Below, piece after piece: positions 6,174 to 9,748 of a DNA stretch of 9,748 bases; within the stretch, counting starts at the first letter, position 1; the number at the start of each line of letters is the position of its first letter. The notes under the pieces are model-generated. The model was not told the origin of the DNA and searched no databases. It saw nothing but the letters and a program-made list of their open reading frames with translations. The translations under genes and the position numbers were made by a program. Source of the stretch: Vulcanimicrobiota bacterium (GTDB lineage Bacteria > Vulcanimicrobiota > Vulcanimicrobiia > Vulcanimicrobiales > Vulcanimicrobiaceae); assembly GCA_019245995.1 (NCBI GenBank), contig JAFAQW010000056.1, positions 1 through 9,748 of the forward strand, read 5' to 3'.

Positions 6174-7447
6174 GGACGCAACGAGACCCTTTCGCCGTCG
6201 CCGACGCTCGTTTGACCGTTGGTGAGGACGCGGGTGCCCGGCGAAATGCCGCTCACGACTGAGGTTGTTCCGTCGCTGCCCAGCTCGGCGACCCTCACCG
6301 TCTTGACGCTATCGTCTGACTGGACCGTGACGACGGCGTCGTGATTGTCGTCGGTAAACGCCGTCGCGGGGACGCGCACGCCGCGCACCGCCGTCGCCGC
6401 AACGCTTCCTTGCACGACCATGCCAGGACGGAGCCGTCCCGCCGGATTCGAGAGTTGGACCTTCACTTGAAAATCCGTGGAGCCCGGATTGATCTGATTG
6501 AGCACGCCCGATACGCGCCCGGCATACCGGCGACCGCCGCTCACGTCGGGTACGCTGATCGCCGCCGGTGCTCCGTTGACGATGCGTGCGATCTGTTCGC
6601 TGGACGCGTGCAACACGGCGTAGATCGGATCGATCTGTTGCAGCGTGAAGATCGCCCGGTTGCCGGGATATTCCCCGGGGTTCAGATTACGATTGACCAC
6701 GACGCCGTCGATCGGCGACACGATCGCCGCCTTGCCGATCTGCACGCGCACTTGCTGTGCCTGCGCGAGAGCGACTTCTTCCTGAGCACGCGACTGCTGC
6801 ACGGCAGATGCCTGAAGGCCGGCTCCCGATAGCGAGCCGTTCGCTTGCACCGCGGAACGGGCGGCGGCGAAGTTCGCATTCGCCGAATTGATCGCCTGTT
6901 GATCGTTGCGCACGAGCGTCGCCTGCGCGTCTACCGCCTGTTGCGACACATAGCCCTGCCCCAGAAGGTTCCGGTCGCGCGCCAGGTTTGCTTGGTCGTT
7001 CTGTAACGTTTGTTGCGCCTGGTGCACGGCCGCCTCATCGCTGCGCAGCGTATCGGCCGCCTGCGCGATGGAGAGCGACCCCTCGTAGACGGTGCGTGTC
7101 GTATTCGCGTGGTTACTGTTCGCCGTCGCGAGGTAGGATTGGAGTTGCGACTGCAAATCGGCGGTGTCCAGTTGCGCCAGGGTCTGCCCCGCGCGAACGC
7201 CGTCCCCCTCGCGCACGTAGACCGCCGTGGCGGGTTCGGCGAGCGTGCTCTGAATCGCCACGTTTTGATAGGGGGCGATGATTCCGGCAAGGCGCTCCGT
7301 CGGCTCGATGCTTCCGAAGGCGGCTACGCTCGTCTGCACGTATGGCGCGCGCGGGGCGGCCGCTTTCTCACGGCCGGCGCAGCCGCCCGCCGCTAGGAGT
7401 GCTAAAGCCGTCCAGCAGAATCGGCGAGAGTGACGGTTCACGGTCAT
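6170..7447 (-). CDS. RND efflux periplasmic adaptor (membrane fusion protein), lipoprotein
   Basis: This 425-residue adaptor bridges the RND permease and an outer-membrane channel. A basic N-terminus and hydrophobic stretch end in AAGGC with C23 as probable lipidated cysteine, so it should be a membrane-anchored lipoprotein. The two halves of the biotinyl-lipoyl domain are visible at about 65-95 (VREGDGVRAGQTLAQLD) and 239-260 (AAIVSPIDGVVVNRNLNPGEY region). Between them is a long Gln/Ala-rich coiled-coil hairpin of about 140 residues, longer than in AcrA. Near its tip R157-x3-L161-x6-S168 has the same spacing as the TolC-docking residues of AcrA (R128/L132/S139). A beta-barrel domain (about 270-350, containing GRLRPGMVV) and membrane-proximal domain follow. 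It is the first gene of the efflux operon and overlaps the permease start by 4 nt. No channel gene accompanies it. Confidence 0.93.
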   Translation of the reverse strand: MTVNRHSRRFCWTALALLAAGGCAGREKAAAPRAPYVQTSVAAFGSIEPTERLAGIIAPYQNVAIQSTLAEPATAVYVREGDGVRAGQTLAQLDTADLQSQLQSYLATANSNHANTTRTVYEGSLSIAQAADTLRSDEAAVHQAQQTLQNDQANLARDRNLLGQGYVSQQAVDAQATLVRNDQQAINSANANFAAARSAVQANGSLSGAGLQASAVQQSRAQEEVALAQAQQVRVQIGKAAIVSPIDGVVVNRNLNPGEYPGNRAIFTLQQIDPIYAVLHASSEQIARIVNGAPAAISVPDVSGGRRYAGRVSGVLNQINPGSTDFQVKVQLSNPAGRLRPGMVVQGSVAATAVRGVRVPATAFTDDNHDAVVTVQSDDSVKTVRVAELGSDGTTSVVSGISPGTRVLTNGQTSVGDGERVSLRP

Positions 7448-7458
7448 AGGTTGGCACG

Positions 7459-7487
7459 ATTGTACCGAACGGACGGCGTTCTAATCC
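7459..7487 (-). promoter_or_regulatory. Probable promoter of the efflux operon
   Basis: On the minus strand TACAAT (459-464 of the 7 kb block, i.e. 7459-7464) matches the -10 consensus at 5 of 6 positions. It would start transcription about 5 nt before the adaptor ATG at 7447. The hexamer 17 bases upstream, GGATTA (7482-7487), is a poor -35, which would fit a promoter needing an activator. No Shine-Dalgarno sequence fits in so short a leader. Activity is inferred. Confidence 0.4.
7467..7481. promoter_or_regulatory. Small dyad in the efflux/two-component intergenic gap
   Basis: GAACG (7467-7471) and CGTTC (7477-7481) form a perfect 5-5-5 inverted repeat. It fills most of the spacer between the candidate -10 (7459-7464) and -35 position of the adaptor promoter, and lies upstream of the response regulator at 7504. 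It is a candidate operator for a regulator of either direction. OmpR-type regulators more often bind direct repeats, and a 5-bp dyad can arise by chance, so this is weak. Confidence 0.3.
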
Positions 7488-7503
7488 TGGAGTCAGACTG
7501 AGA

Positions 7504-8196
7504 ATGATCTCACCGGAGGGGCCTCGCGTGCTGGTGGTGGACGACGAGCGCGGACTGCGCCAGTTGCTGGAGTATGGCCTCGCGCGGGCGGGCTTCGCAG
7601 TTCGCAGCGTGACGGACGGCCCGGACGCGCTTTCCACCCTCCAGGTGTGGCCGCCGGATGTCATCGTTTTGGACGTCATGTTGCCCGGCGAGGATGGGTT
7701 CGCGTTGCTGCCCGCGATGCGGCGGCTGACGACGGCGCCGATCGTGATGCTGACGGCTCGCACTGAAGTCGCCGAACGGATTACCGGCCTCACGTCAGGC
7801 GCGGATGACTACGTCGGCAAACCGTTCGATTTCGAAGAGCTCGTGGCGCGAATCAAAACGCTGCTGCGACGGCCACAAATCGAGCAACGCGAAACGCTGA
7901 GTTACGCAGACCTGAGCATCGACACTCGGCGCCGCACCGTGTATCGAGGCAACCGGCGGATCGAGCTCTCGGCTCGCGAGTTCGATCTCTTGCGCGTCTT
8001 CGCCGAACGGGCCGAGCGCGTCCTCACACGCTCCGACCTCCTCGATCTGGTTTGGGGCATTGACCGTGATGTCGTGCCGAACACGGTGGAAACATACGTC
8101 TCATTTTTGCGCGCGAAGGTCGATAGCGGGGAACCGGTGCGCCTCATTCAGACCCTGCGCGGTGCCGGATATTCCTTGAAGGCGATGCCCGCATGA
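7504..8196 (+). CDS. OmpR-family two-component response regulator
   Basis: This 230-residue DNA-binding regulator is of standard length for the family. The receiver domain (about 7-122) has the acidic pair D13/D14, the phosphoacceptor D57 in PDVIVLDVMLPGEDG, the switch T84 in VMLTAR and the invariant K106 in KPFDFEEL, so it should be phosphorylatable. A winged-helix domain (about 130-227) shows ELSAREFDLLRVFAE, the recognition-helix region NTVETYVSFLRAKV and the terminal wing IQTLRGAGYSL. It is followed with a 4-nt ATGA overlap by the sensor kinase, its evident partner. It is divergent from the RND efflux operon across 56 bp, which suggests that the operon is among its targets. A GGAG lies 11 nt before the ATG, a weak ribosome-binding site. 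A possible -10 (TCTAAT, 7480-7485) lacks a good -35. Confidence 0.95.
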   Translation: MISPEGPRVLVVDDERGLRQLLEYGLARAGFAVRSVTDGPDALSTLQVWPPDVIVLDVMLPGEDGFALLPAMRRLTTAPIVMLTARTEVAERITGLTSGADDYVGKPFDFEELVARIKTLLRRPQIEQRETLSYADLSIDTRRRTVYRGNRRIELSAREFDLLRVFAERAERVLTRSDLLDLVWGIDRDVVPNTVETYVSFLRAKVDSGEPVRLIQTLRGAGYSLKAMPA

Positions 8197-9587
8197 ACAC
8201 GCGGCTCGCGCGGCGTTTGCAGACATTGGCCGCGATCGAAATATCGCTCGTGCTGGCCATCGTCATTCTCACCGGTGCGCTGGTGGCGTTCGGCGCCTAC
8301 ATCCGGAGCGTTTCCAACGAGCTGACAGGGACGTTAACGCAATTGCACTCATCGCTCGCTCGTCGCTCCTTGTCCGATGCTCGCGCGGGCGGCCGGTATG
8401 CGGCGTCGCTGCTGCTGGGTGCCGCAAGTGAGATCGTCGTTCTCGACGCCGCGACCCGAGTAACGGTGTATCGCGCGCATCGTGCGGACCCACAACCCGT
8501 AACGACCGTACGCGGTCGCGGCGACAACTCGGGCGATCCGCGACCTTCCGGGCCCTTCGCCCGAGTAATTTTGGGATTGGCAACGACGTTTGGGCTGCAG
8601 CCTTTGCGCGCGCGGGTCGGCAATCTCTACGTGGTCGTCCGAAGCAACGATCTGGCACTTGTCTCGGCCGCGCGGTCGTTTTTCGTACCGTTGCTCGTCG
8701 CCCTGGCCATCGCGGCGTCGTTCGGATTCCTGATCGCGAGGGCGCTCACGCGCCAAGCCTTGCGGCCGCTCGACGACGTGACCGCTGCCCTCGAGCGCTT
8801 CGCGTCGGGGGATTTGACGCCGCATACCATTGCCGCGGACGACCGCCAGGAGCTCGGATCTCTCGCGACCGCCTACAACGGCGCCATCGACCAACTCGAG
8901 CGGGCCTTCGCTGCGCGCGACCGCGCAAACGCGGGCATGCGTCAGTTCATTGCCGACGCGGGCCATCAGTTGCGCACGCCGCTCACGGTCGTCCAGGGCT
9001 TTATCGCCATCCTGCGCCGCGGCGGTTTCGAGAATCCGCAGGATCGCGACCACATCCTCGACACCATGAACGATCAGAGCAAGATCATGGCCTCGCTCAT
9101 CGATAAGCTGATCTTGCTCGAACGGTGGCAGAGTCCACAACCGGCACCTCCCGCCGTGCCCATCGACGTCGGCACGCTAGTCGCGGACCTCGTCGCGCCG
9201 ATTGCAGACGCCCACCCGGAGCGTCGTTTTGCGATTTCCACACAAGACGGAATACTGGCGAAGATCGATCCGAGCGAGCTGGGTTACGTCGTGACGAACC
9301 TCGCCGACAACGCCCTCAAATATGGGCGCGGCAAAATTGCGGTCAACGTCCGTTCCGAAGATTCAACCGCCGTCATCGAGATCGCCGACGAGGGGCCCGG
9401 GATTCCGTCGACCGATGCGGAGCGCGTCTTCGATCGCTTCTATCGCGGCACGCAGCGCGACGTTCCAGGCTCCGGACTCGGTCTGGCGATCGTCAAACGC
9501 GCGGTCGAACGCGCCGCCGGAACCATCAACCTCGTCACAGGTCCCACGGGCTCGCACTTCATCGTGCAGCTTCCGCGAGTCAACTAG
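8193..9587 (+). CDS. Sensor histidine kinase (HAMP-HisKA-HATPase)
   Basis: This 464-residue membrane kinase has TM1 at about 14-36, an extracytoplasmic sensor region of about 125 residues (38-162) without a recognised domain, and TM2 at about 163-185. A HAMP linker follows (about 186-238, with RPLDDVTAALERFASGDL). The HisKA domain (about 248-312) carries the phosphorylated H258 in GHQLRTPLTVV. The residue after the histidine is Gln rather than the commoner Glu, a variant known in TctE-like kinases. The ATPase domain has the N box (NLADNALKYG, N373), G1 box (DEGPGIP, 399-405), F box (VFDRFYR) and G2 box (GSGLGLAIVK, 426-435), so it is complete. It presumably phosphorylates the regulator encoded just upstream. 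A GAAGG (8178-8182) about 10 nt before the ATG may serve for ribosome binding alongside the ATGA coupling. The signal sensed is unknown. Confidence 0.95.
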   Translation: MNTRLARRLQTLAAIEISLVLAIVILTGALVAFGAYIRSVSNELTGTLTQLHSSLARRSLSDARAGGRYAASLLLGAASEIVVLDAATRVTVYRAHRADPQPVTTVRGRGDNSGDPRPSGPFARVILGLATTFGLQPLRARVGNLYVVVRSNDLALVSAARSFFVPLLVALAIAASFGFLIARALTRQALRPLDDVTAALERFASGDLTPHTIAADDRQELGSLATAYNGAIDQLERAFAARDRANAGMRQFIADAGHQLRTPLTVVQGFIAILRRGGFENPQDRDHILDTMNDQSKIMASLIDKLILLERWQSPQPAPPAVPIDVGTLVADLVAPIADAHPERRFAISTQDGILAKIDPSELGYVVTNLADNALKYGRGKIAVNVRSEDSTAVIEIADEGPGIPSTDAERVFDRFYRGTQRDVPGSGLGLAIVKRAVERAAGTINLVTGPTGSHFIVQLPRVN

Positions 9588-9702
9588 GCATGCATAGCAC
9601 GGACGTTGCGGAGACGTTCGTCGCAGCGCATCCAATCGTACAATGCACGCCTAGGCGGCATCTAAAGAGAGATACGGAACTACGGCGAGCGTGAAGATCC
9701 TT
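9588..9702. other. Intergenic gap between kinase gene and tRNA-Ser
   Basis: These 115 bases hold no convincing gene. The 3' ends of the kinase gene and the tRNA gene face each other here. I find no stem followed by a T-run in either direction. A near-palindrome (9643-9661, arms ATGC/GCAT and CGCC/GGCG with almost no loop) and a lone TACAAT (9639-9644) without a -35 are the only patterns seen. Confidence 0.5.
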
Positions 9703-9748
9703 CGGAGAGGGTGAGATTCGAACTCACGGAACGCTGTTCACGTTCGCC
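9703..9748 (-). tRNA. tRNA-Ser, 3' part only (5' part outside window)
   Basis: Read on the minus strand, the sequence shows a long variable arm (GAACG-7nt-CGTTC, 9729-9745), then the T arm (GTGAG, loop TTCGAAT, CTCAC; 9711-9727). The 3' acceptor strand CCTCTCC (9704-9710) and a G discriminator at 9703 complete it. A long variable arm restricts the choice to Ser, Leu or (in bacteria) Tyr. The G discriminator favours Ser, since Leu and Tyr normally have A. The anticodon lies beyond the window edge, so the isoacceptor cannot be read. CCA is not encoded (AAG follows), so it must be added by the CCA-adding enzyme. Confidence 0.85.

Noticed and set aside
7397..7405. GAGTGCTAA, an exact CIRCE right half-site
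   Set aside because: The matching left half-site expected at 7379-7387 is absent (about 4 of 9 bases match). The site lies inside the signal-peptide codons of the adaptor gene, so it is chance.
9643..9661. Near-palindrome after the kinase gene as a terminator
   Set aside because: Its arms are interrupted, the loop is too small unless central pairs open, and no T-run follows on either strand.

Overview
This is a GC-rich chromosomal stretch that is almost entirely coding. It looks like it comes from a diderm (Gram-negative-type) bacterium: it encodes a complete RND-family inner-membrane efflux pump and a lipoprotein periplasmic adaptor carrying the R-x3-L-x6-S motif that docks onto TolC-type outer-membrane channels. 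The overall style (high GC, weak or absent Shine-Dalgarno sites, short leaders) would suit an uncultured soil lineage such as Candidatus Eremiobacterota. That placement is an impression from protein style, not something the window proves. There is no sign of phage, insertion sequence or CRISPR array.

Left part (1-2185). The C-terminus of an unidentified + strand protein ends at 111 and shares a CTAG with the stop of a convergent FmdB-type zinc-ribbon gene (108-422, minus). Just upstream of fmdB is the most notable signal in the window: a perfect 9-9-9 inverted repeat matching the CIRCE element (the HrcA heat-shock operator). It lies over a good sigma70-type promoter (TTGACC-N17-TATACT), and the predicted transcription start falls on the A of the fmdB ATG. 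Further right on the minus strand, an M20-family amidohydrolase (980-2185) and a SRPBCC/START-like protein (474-971) lie 8 nt apart as a likely operon.

Middle (2249-7447). A + strand protein of unknown function, possibly with a LolA-like beta fold, converges on and overlaps by 59 bp the 3' end of the RND permease gene. The permease (2904-6173, GTG start) is translationally coupled through a GTGA overlap to the adaptor gene (6170-7447). No outer-membrane channel gene is present, so the pump must use one encoded elsewhere.

Right part (7448-9748). Divergent from the efflux operon, across a 56-bp gap containing a -10 box and a small dyad, is an OmpR-type response regulator followed through an ATGA overlap by its HAMP/HisKA/HATPase sensor kinase. 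The layout suggests that the two-component system controls the pump. After a 115-bp gap the window ends inside a tRNA-Ser gene on the minus strand, of which the T arm, variable arm and 3' acceptor strand are visible.

Most of the window is ordinary housekeeping and efflux content. The candidate for something undescribed is the CIRCE-controlled, apparently leaderless fmdB gene.
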